Assembly: GCF_000425065.1 (NCBI RefSeq)
Contig: NZ_AULB01000046.1
Location: 1 to 36,604 of the forward strand
DNA: 36,604 nt
Direction: 5' to 3'
Origin: Actinomadura rifamycini DSM 43936
Lineage (GTDB): Bacteria > Actinomycetota > Actinomycetes > Streptosporangiales > Streptosporangiaceae
Shown: positions 8,455 through 16,181 of the stretch, piece after piece
Layout: each line of letters starts with the position of its first letter
Position numbering within the stretch: the first letter of the stretch is position 1
Position numbers and translations under genes: made by a program
The notes under the pieces: generated by a model
The model's database searches: none
Seen by the model: the letters and a program-made list of their open reading frames with translations, nothing else
Told to the model about the DNA's origin: nothing

Positions 8455-8459
8455 GAGTC

Positions 8460-8600
8460 ATGAGCGAGCAGCGGCCGGAGCCGGTGGACGAGCGGGACGA
8501 GGTCGAGGAGCCGACGGGGTCGATCGACGAGTCGGTGCCCGCGCCCGAGGGGTTGCGCGGGGGGCGGCTCGAGGACCTGAGTCCGGACGACTTCGAGTAG
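8460..8600 (+). CDS. Small acidic hypothetical protein
   Basis: A 46-residue protein, MSEQRPEPVDERDEVEE..., rich in Glu/Asp and Pro and probably disordered. The ATG at 8460 has a strong ribosome site, GGGAGGAG. It ends 6 bp before the convergent Ppx/GppA gene. No family was recognised; similar short acidic tails are common in actinomycetes. It follows the G-tract cluster directly. Confidence 0.55.
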   Translation: MSEQRPEPVDERDEVEEPTGSIDESVPAPEGLRGGRLEDLSPDDFE

Positions 8601-8606
8601 CGCCCG

Positions 8607-9605
8607 TCAGAGTGCGGGGACGATCCGGAGGGGACGCGCGCGGGGGTTCGTCCAGGTGAGGTGCGTGAGGTCGAGGTCGGGGGCGCCGCGCAGGGCTTGG
8701 AGGCGGTGGAGGACGATGCCTTCGCGGACGGCCCACGGGCAGATCCGGATGCGGGGGAGGTCGAGGACGGTCATCACGGCCTCGGCGGTGATCGCGCCCG
8801 CGAGGATCTGACGGGCCCGGGGGCGGGAGACCCCGGGGAGTTCGGCGCGTTCGGCGGTGGGGGTGGCGGCCAGGACGGGGATCTGGGCTCGGAGGCGCTT
8901 GCGCTTCAGTTCGCGTTTGACGTACGGGCCCGCCTTGCGGCGGGGGGCGCCGGTGAGGCGGGCGAGCTGGGTGAAGGTCCTGGACGTGCCGACGGCGAGG
9001 GCGTTCGCGGGGCGGAGGCCGGTGGTCGCGTCGCGGAGGTGCTCGTGGACGTGGCGTTGCAGGCGGCGGACGTGCTTGCGGGACGGGGGGTCGCCCGGCA
9101 GGTGCTCGCGGGTCAGGCGGCCCGCGCCGAGGGGGAGGGAGAGCGCCGTCTCGGGGATGTCGCCGGAGCCGTGGGCGATTTCGAGGGATCCGCCCCCGAT
9201 GTCGGCCACCAGGAGGGGGCCGGCGGACCAGCCGTGCCAGGCGCGGGCCGCGGCGAACACGAGGCGGGCCTCGTCGGTGCCGGTGAGGGAGCCGAGGCGC
9301 AGGCCGGTCGCCGCGGCGACGCGGGCCACGATCTGCTCGCGGTTGGGCGCGTCGCGCACCGCCGAGGTCGCGAACGCGATCAGTTCGTCGATGTCGTGGG
9401 CGGTGGCGGCGTGCACCGAGCTCGCGACGGCGCGCACCAGTCGTCCGATCGCTTCCGGGGGGACGGCGCCGTCGCGGTCGATCGCCTCGGCCAGGCGTGT
9501 CGGGTGCTTGACCGTCGCGACCGTCCGGGGGGCGTCGCCCGGGTCGATATCCACCACGTTGAGATGCGCGGAGTTTGACCCCACGTCGAGAACACCGATC
9601 CGCAT
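8607..9605 (-). CDS. Ppx/GppA-family phosphatase
   Basis: A 332-residue member of the exopolyphosphatase / pppGpp phosphatase family (ASKHA fold). The phosphate-1 motif is at the N-terminus (GVLDVGSNSAHL, residues 4-15), the catalytic acid region is TGTDEAR (Glu112), and the phosphate-2 motif is VADIGGGSLEIA (133-144). The length is that of the short actinobacterial Ppx proteins such as M. tuberculosis Rv0496/Rv1026, which lack the C-terminal HD-like domain. It is expected to release phosphate from polyphosphate chains and/or act on pppGpp; which one cannot be decided here. The start ATG is at 9605. Confidence 0.92.
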   Translation of the reverse strand: MRIGVLDVGSNSAHLNVVDIDPGDAPRTVATVKHPTRLAEAIDRDGAVPPEAIGRLVRAVASSVHAATAHDIDELIAFATSAVRDAPNREQIVARVAAATGLRLGSLTGTDEARLVFAAARAWHGWSAGPLLVADIGGGSLEIAHGSGDIPETALSLPLGAGRLTREHLPGDPPSRKHVRRLQRHVHEHLRDATTGLRPANALAVGTSRTFTQLARLTGAPRRKAGPYVKRELKRKRLRAQIPVLAATPTAERAELPGVSRPRARQILAGAITAEAVMTVLDLPRIRICPWAVREGIVLHRLQALRGAPDLDLTHLTWTNPRARPLRIVPAL

Positions 9606-9696
9606 AGCCGCGCTTTACCCCATGCGGGCGTGTCCATCCCTGTCCTTTTGGTGGCCAGGGCTTTGCGTGGCCGTGGTTCTGTGGTCGGTTTGCGGC

Positions 9697-10068
9697 ATGC
9701 GTGTGGTGTGGCTGGGGCTTGTCGTGGGGCTTCTGGCCGGGTGCACGGGCGAGGTGGTTCAGCCTCCCGTCGCATCGGGGCCGACGCCGGAGAGCAGCGT
9801 GCCGATGGAGGGGTTCCGCGGGTGCTTGCAGCAGCGCGGGATCCGGCTGCCGGAGGACGAGCGCGACGACGAGCGCATGCTGCCGGCCGTCGAGGCGTGC
9901 GCTCCGCTGCTCGGGCCGGACGAGGCCGTCCGGATCCCGGTGGTGGAGGACAGCGAGTTCCTGGCGTGCCTCGCGAGCCACGGGGTGAAGCCGCCGCCTG
10001 CCGGGGAGTGGATGCGGATCCACCGGGCGGAGGACCCGGTCATGGATGCGGCGCTGAAGAGCTGTTGA
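9697..10068 (+). CDS. Putative lipoprotein (hypothetical)
   Basis: A 123-residue protein. The N-terminus MRVVWLGLVVGLLAGC is a lipoprotein signal peptide with lipobox LAGC (Cys16). The mature part carries four more cysteines, in CLQQRGI, EACAPLL, LACLASHGV and the C-terminal Cys, suggesting two disulfides. It has two related segments (FRGCLQQRGIRLPE and FLACLASHGVKPPP), i.e. an internal repeat of a small fold. It is divergent from the Ppx/GppA gene with a 91-bp gap. ATG 9697 was chosen because the signal peptide starts there; upstream in-frame starts exist. The function is unknown. Confidence 0.75.
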   Translation: MRVVWLGLVVGLLAGCTGEVVQPPVASGPTPESSVPMEGFRGCLQQRGIRLPEDERDDERMLPAVEACAPLLGPDEAVRIPVVEDSEFLACLASHGVKPPPAGEWMRIHRAEDPVMDAALKSC

Positions 10069-10197
10069 CCTTGTCGCGACGTCAGCGTTTCCACTGGACG
10101 TCGGAGGAGGTGCTCGAGACGTTGAGGTGCGGAGCCGTTCCCGCGGTGGGCGCGGGCCGCACCACTGCCTGGGCGCGGCGGTTCCCGTGGTGAGGTG

Positions 10198-10998
10198 TCA
10201 GGGTTTGCGGGCGATGCCTGCCATGCCGAGCTGTTCGCCGGGGGCGAGGTTCCCGGGGTCGACGGGGGTGTCGGGGCGCCACAGGGCGGTGTAGGTGACG
10301 CCCGGTTCGACGAGGGCGAAGTCGCCGAAGTGGTGCTCGATCTCGGCGGGGGTGCGGGCCCAGCCCTCCTCGAGGTTCTCGCGGGTGATGCGGGCGAGGT
10401 CCCGCTGGTGCGGGAGGCCGGTGTCGACGAGGGACGTGATGAACAGGTGGCTGCCGGGGGCGAGGACGTCGCGGTAGGCGGCGACGACGTCGCCGGCGAC
10501 GTCGGGCGACAGGTAGTGCAGCATCCCGACGAGCATGACGGCGGCGGGGCGGGAGAAGTCGAGGAGGCCGGCCACCGCGGGGTCGGCGAGGACGGCGGCG
10601 GGGTCGCGGACGTCGCCGACCGTGACGGTGGTGCGGCCGTTCTCGGCGAGGAGCGCGCGGCCCTGGACGGCCACGAGGGGGTCGATGTCGACGTAGGCGA
10701 CGCGCGCGTCCGGGTTCTCGCGCTGGGCGACCTGGTGGGTGTTCTCCATGGTGGGGAGGCCGCTGCCGAGGTCGAGGAACTGGTCCATGCCGGCCTCGGC
10801 CGCGAGGTACCGGACCCCGCGGACGAGCACCCTGCGGTTCTCGACGGCCGACTCCCGCAGGCCGGGGATGTGCTGGACGGCGTGGTCGGCGAGGGCCCGG
10901 TCGGCGGCGAAGTTGTCCGTGCCGCCGAGCAGCGCGTCGTAGGCGCGGGCGATGGTGGGCTTGTCGAAGTCGAGTTCCGCCGGCGGCTGGTCGGTCAT
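10198..10998 (-). CDS. SAM-dependent methyltransferase (Methyltransf_19 / DUF574 family)
   Basis: A 266-residue protein with the hallmark N-terminus of actinobacterial S-adenosylmethionine methyltransferases of Pfam PF04672: FDKPTIARAYDALLGGTDNFAADR. Next comes the SAM-binding loop FLDLGSGLPT (about 94-103) and an acidic residue after strand 2 (VAYVDIDPLV). The family is very common in Streptosporangiales, often in many copies, and substrates are unknown. The start is ATG 10998. It is transcribed alone; the gap to the serine hydrolase gene upstream is only 41 bp, so co-transcription with that gene is possible. Confidence 0.9.
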   Translation of the reverse strand: MTDQPPAELDFDKPTIARAYDALLGGTDNFAADRALADHAVQHIPGLRESAVENRRVLVRGVRYLAAEAGMDQFLDLGSGLPTMENTHQVAQRENPDARVAYVDIDPLVAVQGRALLAENGRTTVTVGDVRDPAAVLADPAVAGLLDFSRPAAVMLVGMLHYLSPDVAGDVVAAYRDVLAPGSHLFITSLVDTGLPHQRDLARITRENLEEGWARTPAEIEHHFGDFALVEPGVTYTALWRPDTPVDPGNLAPGEQLGMAGIARKP

Positions 10999-11039
10999 GT
11001 GCCTCGCCCGTCCTGGTTCCTCAGGGTTCGCCGATCATC

Positions 11040-12422
11040 CTAGGCGCGCTCGTCCGGGCGGAGGGCGCGGACGGTGCGGAGGATCGCGGTCGCGGCGCCG
11101 GCGGCCGCGGCGACGCACAGGGCGAGCGTGGCGTCGGGGACCCACGCCCACAGGCGGCGGAGGTCGATGAGGGTGACGACGCCCGCGAGGAGCAGCGACG
11201 GGGCGAGTCCGGCGAGGCACCAGGCGGCGGTGGCGAGGCGGGACGGGCGGGGGCGGCGGGCGACGGCGACCGAGCGGGCGGTCGCGAGGAGGAGCGCCAG
11301 GGCGAGCGCGGTGAGGCCCCACACGGTCGCGTGGTGGACGGTCGCGGACGGCGTGTCGCCCGGTTCGCCGCTCGCGAGGATGCGGGCCGCACCGAAGCCG
11401 ACCTGCATGACGCTGCCGTCTTGGAGGAGGCCGTAGAGGTTCTGCTGGAGGACGAGCGCGACGTTGCGTTCGGGCAGGAGGAACAGCATCGCGGAGTAGC
11501 CGGGGGTGCCGCCGGTGTGCCAGATGGCGTTCTGGAGGGGCGTGTCCAGTCCGCCTACGCGCCAGCCCAGGCCGTAGCCGGTTCCGGGCTTGGACTCTTT
11601 ACGCATCTGCTGCAGGGATTCGGGCTTGAGTATCGAGTCGTCGCGCAGTTGGGACGACGCGAACGCGGCGAGGTCGTCCAGGTCGCCGCCCATGTAGCCG
11701 TAGGCGGCACCGTGCGGGTCGTACTCGCCGGCAGTTGCCGTGGGGATGCCCCAGAGGTACTGGTGGCCCGGCGCCAGGTGGCGTGCGGATTCCGTGTCGG
11801 CTATGGCGCCGTCCATGCCGGTGGGGCGGAACACCGCTTCGCGCATGTACGCGGCGAACGGACGTCCGGTGACCGACTCGACCACGGCGGCGAGGGCGAT
11901 GTAGTTCGTGCTCGCGTAGGCGTACTCGGTGCCGGGCGGGCCGAGGGGGTCGGCGTCGTCGAGGGCGGCGAGGCGGGCGGCGGGGCGCGGGCAGTCGGCG
12001 GCGTGGCAGTCGGCGACCTCGAACACCGTCGACGGGGGGAGGCCGGAGGTGTGGCCGAGGAGGTGCCGGACGGTCACCCGCTCGTCGAACGCGAACTCGG
12101 GGACGTGCTCGGCGACGGGGTCGTCCAGGCCGAGGCGTCCGGACTGGACGAGCGCCATGACGCCCGTCGCGGTGACCGGCTTGGCGACCGAGCCCCAGAG
12201 GAACGGGGTGCCGGGGGTGACGCGGTCGCCGCGGCCGTCGGTGCCCCACGCGCCCCGGTGGAGCGGGCCGTCCGGGCCGACGACGGCGTAGGAGACGCCG
12301 GGGGCCCGCACGGTGTCGCGGACGTAGGCGTCGAGTTCGGCGTACGGGGCGGGTTCGGCGTGGACGGGGGCGGCCAGTGTGCACAGGACGGCGGAGAGTG
12401 CGGCGATGACGCGGATGCGCAT
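11040..12422 (-). CDS. Membrane-anchored serine hydrolase (class C beta-lactamase / PBP-like)
   Basis: A 460-residue protein with an N-terminal signal peptide (MRIRVIAALSAVLCTLAAPVHA), then a beta-lactamase/transpeptidase-like fold with Ser78-Val-Ala-Lys81 (SxxK), a tyrosine motif at YASTNY (169-174) and His302-Thr-Gly-Gly. The C-terminus (about 360-450) has three hydrophobic segments that anchor it in the membrane. It is expected to be an exported DD-peptidase or esterase rather than a proven beta-lactamase. Start ATG 12422 follows GAGGAG. It is divergent from a TetR gene, and both share two palindromes at 12438-12477, so it is the likely target of that repressor. Confidence 0.92.
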   Translation of the reverse strand: MRIRVIAALSAVLCTLAAPVHAEPAPYAELDAYVRDTVRAPGVSYAVVGPDGPLHRGAWGTDGRGDRVTPGTPFLWGSVAKPVTATGVMALVQSGRLGLDDPVAEHVPEFAFDERVTVRHLLGHTSGLPPSTVFEVADCHAADCPRPAARLAALDDADPLGPPGTEYAYASTNYIALAAVVESVTGRPFAAYMREAVFRPTGMDGAIADTESARHLAPGHQYLWGIPTATAGEYDPHGAAYGYMGGDLDDLAAFASSQLRDDSILKPESLQQMRKESKPGTGYGLGWRVGGLDTPLQNAIWHTGGTPGYSAMLFLLPERNVALVLQQNLYGLLQDGSVMQVGFGAARILASGEPGDTPSATVHHATVWGLTALALALLLATARSVAVARRPRPSRLATAAWCLAGLAPSLLLAGVVTLIDLRRLWAWVPDATLALCVAAAAGAATAILRTVRALRPDERA

Positions 12423-12437
12423 GGTGCTCCTCGGATA

Positions 12438-12477
12438 ACCGTATGGAGATACGGTTTTTACCGTATGCTGGTACGGT
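12438..12477. promoter_or_regulatory. Two tandem TetR operators
   Basis: Two palindromes of 18 bp: ACCGTAT-ggag-ATACGGT (12438-12455) and ACCGTA-tgctgg-TACGGT (12460-12477). Their starts are 22 bp apart, about two helical turns, which would put two repressor dimers on one face. They fill the divergent promoter region between the serine hydrolase and the tetR gene. The arms match one another, as expected for sites of one regulator. Confidence 0.85.
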
Positions 12478-12483
12478 AATCAA

Positions 12484-13125
12484 GTGCCGAGAACCGCCGA
12501 CCACGAGGCGCGCAGGCGCCAGATCGGCCTCGCCGTCTGCGAGCTGATCTCCGACCAGGGGCTGGACGCCGTCACCGTCGCCCGCACGGCCGCCGCGGCG
12601 GGCATCTCCGTCGGGCTCGTCCAGCACTACTTCCGCACCAAGGACGCGATGCTGCTGCACGCCTTTATGCAGGTCAGCGCGCGGATCCGGGAGCGGATCG
12701 AGCGGCACGTGCGGGACGGCGCCGAGCATCGGCGGCCGATCGCCGACGTCATGGCGGAGGCGCTGACCGAGCTGGTCCCGCTGGACGAGACGCGCCGCAC
12801 CGAGTTCCGGGTCGCGCGGGCGTTCGCGGGCCGCGCCCTGGACTCCCCCGAGCTGGCGCGCGTGGACGCCGAGACGGCCCGGGCACTGCGGCGGGACGCG
12901 GCGCGGGCCGTCCGCAACGGCAAGGAGTGCGGGGAGGTCGATCCGGGGCTGGACCCGTGGCCGGCGGCGGTGCGGCTGACCGCGGTCACCGAGGGCCTGG
13001 CCGTGCAGGTCTACCGCGACCGGGACGTCTCCGCCGAGCTGACGGCGTCGATCGTCCGGGCGGAGCTGGCCGCCGTGTTCACCGGGGAGTGCCGCCAGTA
13101 CGTCAGCCGGGGGCCAGCCGGCTGA
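12484..13125 (+). CDS. TetR-family transcriptional regulator
   Basis: A 213-residue protein. The N-terminal TetR HTH spans about residues 8-55: RRQIGLAVCELISDQGLDAVTVARTAAAAGISVGLVQHYFRTKD, with recognition helix VGLVQHYF. The C-terminal part resembles the BetI-like TetR_C_6 type (VTEGLAVQVYRD). The GTG start at 12484 lies 6 bp after the second operator, so binding should also repress its own transcription. The 3' end overlaps the convergent SDR gene by 23 bp. The ligand is unknown. Confidence 0.92.
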   Translation: MPRTADHEARRRQIGLAVCELISDQGLDAVTVARTAAAAGISVGLVQHYFRTKDAMLLHAFMQVSARIRERIERHVRDGAEHRRPIADVMAEALTELVPLDETRRTEFRVARAFAGRALDSPELARVDAETARALRRDAARAVRNGKECGEVDPGLDPWPAAVRLTAVTEGLAVQVYRDRDVSAELTASIVRAELAAVFTGECRQYVSRGPAG

Positions 13126-13924
13126 GCTCCTCCCACTCCCGGTACAGCCCGGTGCGGGCCCGGTCGAGCTCCAGGACCTGGTCGAACGACCGGCCGCCGA
13201 CGATCAGCCGGCGCGGCGGGTCGGGGAGCTCGGCGAGCCGCATGATCACGGGGGCGGCGGTGCTCGGGTCGGGTCCGGCGTCGTCGCCCCACATCTCCTC
13301 CAGTTCGGCGCGGAGGGACGCGTACGCCGGGTCGGGCTCGGTCATCGTCATGCCCTTCGTGAACAGCCCGGTGTCGTAGCCGCCCATCTGGACGACCGTG
13401 ACGTGGACGCCGAAGCGTTCGACCTCCATGGCGAGGGCTTCGGCGAGCGAGTCGAGGGCGGCCTTGCCGGCGCCGTAGAACCCGACGGACGCCATGCCGC
13501 CGCTCGTGCCCATCGAGGTGACCTGGAGGAGGCGGCCGGAGCCCTGGGCGCGCAGGTGCGGGACGACGGCCTGCGACACCCAGACGGCGCCGAAGAAGTT
13601 GACGTCGAGGTGGGCCCGGACCTGCTCCTCCGTCGCCTCCTCCACCATCCCGTACAGGATCCCGCCCGCGTTGTTGACGACGACGTCGAGGCCGCCGAGG
13701 GCCGCCTTCGCCTCGTCGACCGCACGGAACACGGCGGCGCGGTCGGCGACGTCCAGGGCGACGGGCAGCAGGCGGTCGGGGTGTCGCGCGGCGAGGTCGG
13801 CGAGGGGCGCGACGTCCCGGGCGGCGGCCGCGACGCGGTCCCCGGCGGCGAGGGCGGCCTCGGTGAACGCGCGGCCGAGGCCGCGGGACGCGCCGGTGAT
13901 GAACCATGCTCGGGCGATCGTCAT
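13103..13924 (-). CDS. Short-chain dehydrogenase/reductase (SDR)
   Basis: A 273-residue classical SDR. Cofactor motif TGASRGLG (TGxxxGxG) is near residue 10, followed by NNAG for the core fold, the catalytic Ser in TSMGTSGG and Tyr-x-x-x-Lys in VGFYGAGKAALDSLAEAL. It probably uses NADP(H), with Arg after the first Gly-rich turn. The substrate is unknown. Start ATG 13924 was chosen because AAGGAGG lies upstream and the fold begins at once; an in-frame extension further upstream would cover the operator. It is divergent from a TetR gene, with shared palindromes. Confidence 0.93.
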   Translation of the reverse strand: MTIARAWFITGASRGLGRAFTEAALAAGDRVAAAARDVAPLADLAARHPDRLLPVALDVADRAAVFRAVDEAKAALGGLDVVVNNAGGILYGMVEEATEEQVRAHLDVNFFGAVWVSQAVVPHLRAQGSGRLLQVTSMGTSGGMASVGFYGAGKAALDSLAEALAMEVERFGVHVTVVQMGGYDTGLFTKGMTMTEPDPAYASLRAELEEMWGDDAGPDPSTAAPVIMRLAELPDPPRRLIVGGRSFDQVLELDRARTGLYREWEELSRLAPG

Positions 13925-13942
13925 GGGAGCCTCCTTGTTAGA

Positions 13943-14011
13943 CGAGACGGTTCGTCTCGATGCACCGCCAGTATGCGCACAGGGTGCGGCAGACGTCAAG
14001 ACGGACCGTCT
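13943..14011. promoter_or_regulatory. TetR operators between SDR and tetR
   Basis: Two palindromes share the GACG/CGTC core. CGAGACG-gtt-CGTCTCG (13943-13959) lies 19 bp before the SDR start, and AGACGG-a-CCGTCT (13999-14011) lies 22 bp before the tetR start, extended by another CGTCTCG. Each palindrome sits by the start of one divergent gene, consistent with repression of both by the TetR protein encoded at 14034. Confidence 0.8.
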
Positions 14012-14033
14012 CGTCTCGTGCTAGCCTGCGCCC

Positions 14034-14630
14034 ATGACCAGCGACACCACGCCGAACCGGAGCCGCCGCAGCGAGAAGTCGCGGCGGGCGATCCTGGACG
14101 CCACCCGCGCACTGATCTCCGAGGTCGGGTACGCGAAGACCTCGATCGAGGCGATCGCCGCGCGCGCGGGCGTCGGCAAGCAGACGATCTACCGCTGGTG
14201 GCCGTCCAAGGGCGCGGTGATCTTCGACTCGTTCCTCGCGCTCAGCGAGGAGGCCGAGGGCGGGATGGCGCTGCCGGACACGGGCGACCTGGAGGCCGAC
14301 CTGAAGACCGTCCTGCGCGCGACCGCCGCCGAGTTCGCCGACCCGGGGTTCGAGGCGCCGATCCGCGCGCTCGGCACCGAGATCATCAACGATCCGGAGC
14401 TCGCCGCGCAGTACCGCGAGAAGCTCGCCGGACCGGTGGACGAGGCGAAGAAGGCGCGGCTGCGCAGCGGGCAGGAAGCCGGCCAGCTCGCGGCGGACGC
14501 CGACCTCGATCTCGTGCTCGAAATGCTCTACGCCCCGCTGTCGCAGCGCTGGCTGTACCGGTCCGGGCCGCTGACCCCGGAGTACGCGGACGCGCTCGTG
14601 GAAGCGACCCTGCGCGCGTTCCGTCCCTGA
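14034..14630 (+). CDS. TetR-family transcriptional regulator
   Basis: A 198-residue protein. The N-terminal HTH covers about residues 14-60: SRRAILDATRALISEVGYAKTSIEAIAARAGVGKQTIYRWWPSKG; the TIYRWWPSK recognition helix is typical of TetR_C_11-type regulators. The C-terminal ligand domain includes EMLYAPLSQRWLYRSGPL. Start is ATG 14034. It is divergent from the SDR gene and probably represses it and itself. The next gene (NmrA-like reductase) begins 63 bp downstream and may be co-transcribed. Confidence 0.93.
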   Translation: MTSDTTPNRSRRSEKSRRAILDATRALISEVGYAKTSIEAIAARAGVGKQTIYRWWPSKGAVIFDSFLALSEEAEGGMALPDTGDLEADLKTVLRATAAEFADPGFEAPIRALGTEIINDPELAAQYREKLAGPVDEAKKARLRSGQEAGQLAADADLDLVLEMLYAPLSQRWLYRSGPLTPEYADALVEATLRAFRP

Positions 14631-14693
14631 ACGAGGCCAGAACCTGACCTCCTTCGTCCGTACGGTGGGCGCCGAGCCGAAGGAGGAACCTCG

Positions 14694-15587
14694 ATGACCA
14701 CCGATGACATCGCCGTCACCACCCCGACCGGGCGCGTCGGGTCGCGCGTCGTCCGGCTGCTGCTCCAGGCGGGCGTCCGGCCGCGGGTCCTGGTCCGCGA
14801 CCCGGGACGCCTGGACGGCGCGACCCGCGAGCGCGTCGACGTCCGGCGGGGCGACCTGACCGACGCCGCGTTCGTCCGGGAGGCGACCGCCGGGGCGCGC
14901 ACGGTGTTCTGGGTGGACCCCACCCCGCACACGTCGCCCGACCCGGTCGAGACGTCCGCGCGGACGGCGTCCGGGCTGGTGGACGCCGTCCGCGCGGGCG
15001 ACGTCGAGCGGGTGGTGCTGCTCAGCAGCGTCGGCGCGGAGCTGCGGCGCGGCGCGGGGCACATCGACGGCCTCGCGCGGATCGAGGAGGCGCTGGACGC
15101 CGCCGGCGCCGACGCCGTGCACCTGCGCTGCGCCTACTTCTTCACCAACCTGCTGCAGGACCTGGACGGCCTGGCGCGCGGCGAGCTCACGACGGCGTTC
15201 GCGCCCGACGCGCCGATGCCGTGGGCGGACCCGCGCGACATCGGCGACGTCGCCGCCGCGCGGCTGCTCAACGGCGCCTGGCGGGGCCGCACGGTGCAGG
15301 CCGTCCACGGGCCGGAGGACCTCTCGTTCGCGCGGGTCGCCGAGGTGCTGACCGAGGTGCTCGGCCGCCGCGTGCGGACCGTGGCGGTCCGGGACGACGA
15401 CGTCCGCGCGGCGCTCGGGGCGGCGGGCCTGCACCCGACGGCCGTCGAGGGGATCGTCGGGATGGCCGCCGGCACCCGGGACCTCGTCCCCGAGCAGCGG
15501 CGCGACGTGGTCACCACGACCCCGACGACGCTCGCCGCCTGGGCCTGGACGACCCTGCGCCCGCTGGTCGGGGCGGCGGTCGGCTGA
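14694..15587 (+). CDS. NmrA-like NAD(P)-binding reductase
   Basis: A 297-residue atypical SDR. The N-terminal Rossmann motif is TTPTGRVGSRVVRLLL (about 8-23), in the GxxGxxG-like position of NmrA/azoreductase-type proteins. VLLSSVGAEL follows after strand 5, and MPWADPRDIGDVAAARLL is the conserved C-terminal element. It lacks the Tyr-x-x-x-Lys pair of classical SDRs, so it may act as a redox sensor or a quinone/NADPH reductase. Start ATG 14694 has a strong ribosome site (GAAGGAGG). It is downstream of tetR in the same direction. Confidence 0.88.
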   Translation: MTTDDIAVTTPTGRVGSRVVRLLLQAGVRPRVLVRDPGRLDGATRERVDVRRGDLTDAAFVREATAGARTVFWVDPTPHTSPDPVETSARTASGLVDAVRAGDVERVVLLSSVGAELRRGAGHIDGLARIEEALDAAGADAVHLRCAYFFTNLLQDLDGLARGELTTAFAPDAPMPWADPRDIGDVAAARLLNGAWRGRTVQAVHGPEDLSFARVAEVLTEVLGRRVRTVAVRDDDVRAALGAAGLHPTAVEGIVGMAAGTRDLVPEQRRDVVTTTPTTLAAWAWTTLRPLVGAAVG

Positions 15588-15706
15588 CGGCCCCGCGAAG
15601 GTCATATGTCAAGAAATGGGCGAATCTTCCCCTTTGTGGGGGAGTGCCGACCGGCAGGGCGGTAACAGAGATCCCGCGACCCTTACGAGCGGAAAGGAGA
15701 GGGACC

Positions 15707-16138
15707 ATGACCACTCGGTCGACGAGCGGCATCGAGCACCATCCCGACATCGTCGAGATGCGCGCCCGGTACGAGGCCGCGTCCGCCACGCCCGCCGCTC
15801 AGGGGACGGACGGACTGATCGTCCTCACCGGCCTGTTCCTGGCCGTGTCGCCGTGGATCGTCGGGTTCTCGGGCTTCACGAACCTGGCGGTCAACAACCT
15901 CGTCATCGGGATCGCGCTGGCGCTGCTCGCCGCCGGCTTCGCCGCCAACTTCGCGCGGACCCACGGCATGGCCTGGGTGGTTCCGGTGATCGGCGTCTGG
16001 ACGATCGTCGCCCCGTGGGTGATCGCCGGGGACCAGGCGACGACGCGCACGATCTGGACGAACGTCGTCACCGGCGCCCTCGCGGTGTGCCTGGGCCTCG
16101 CGGCCATGGGCGTCGCGATGATGCGCAGGCGCGGCTGA
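15707..16138 (+). CDS. SPW-repeat membrane protein
   Basis: A 143-residue protein. A hydrophilic N-terminus (about 35 residues) is followed by four membrane segments. Two copies of the SPW-type motif are seen: LAVSPWIVGFSG (about 45-56) and TIVAPWVIAG (about 97-106), as in Pfam PF03779 (SPW repeat). The family's function is unknown. Start ATG 15707 lies after GGAAAGGAGAGGG. It is followed by a terminator shared with the convergent cyclase gene. Confidence 0.9.
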   Translation: MTTRSTSGIEHHPDIVEMRARYEAASATPAAQGTDGLIVLTGLFLAVSPWIVGFSGFTNLAVNNLVIGIALALLAAGFAANFARTHGMAWVVPVIGVWTIVAPWVIAGDQATTRTIWTNVVTGALAVCLGLAAMGVAMMRRRG

Positions 16139-16152
16139 CGCGGGAACGCGGA

Positions 16153-16175
16153 CCGGGCCGGGCCGGGGCCTCCGG
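16153..16175. terminator. Bidirectional hairpin terminator
   Basis: Perfect 9-bp arms CCGGGCCGG/CCGGCCCGG with a 5-nt loop, located between the convergent SPW and cyclase genes. No T-tract of note follows, as is usual in high-GC actinomycetes. Confidence 0.65.
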
Positions 16176-16181
16176 CCCGGT

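Noticed and set aside
9630..10193. Long Arg/Gly-rich frame overlapping the lipoprotein gene
   Set aside because: It is in another frame of the lipoprotein at 9697-10068, which has a signal peptide, and lacks protein-like composition.
10082..10282. Minus-strand 66-codon frame before the methyltransferase end
   Set aside because: It overlaps the methyltransferase gene in another frame and has random Arg/Pro/His-rich composition.
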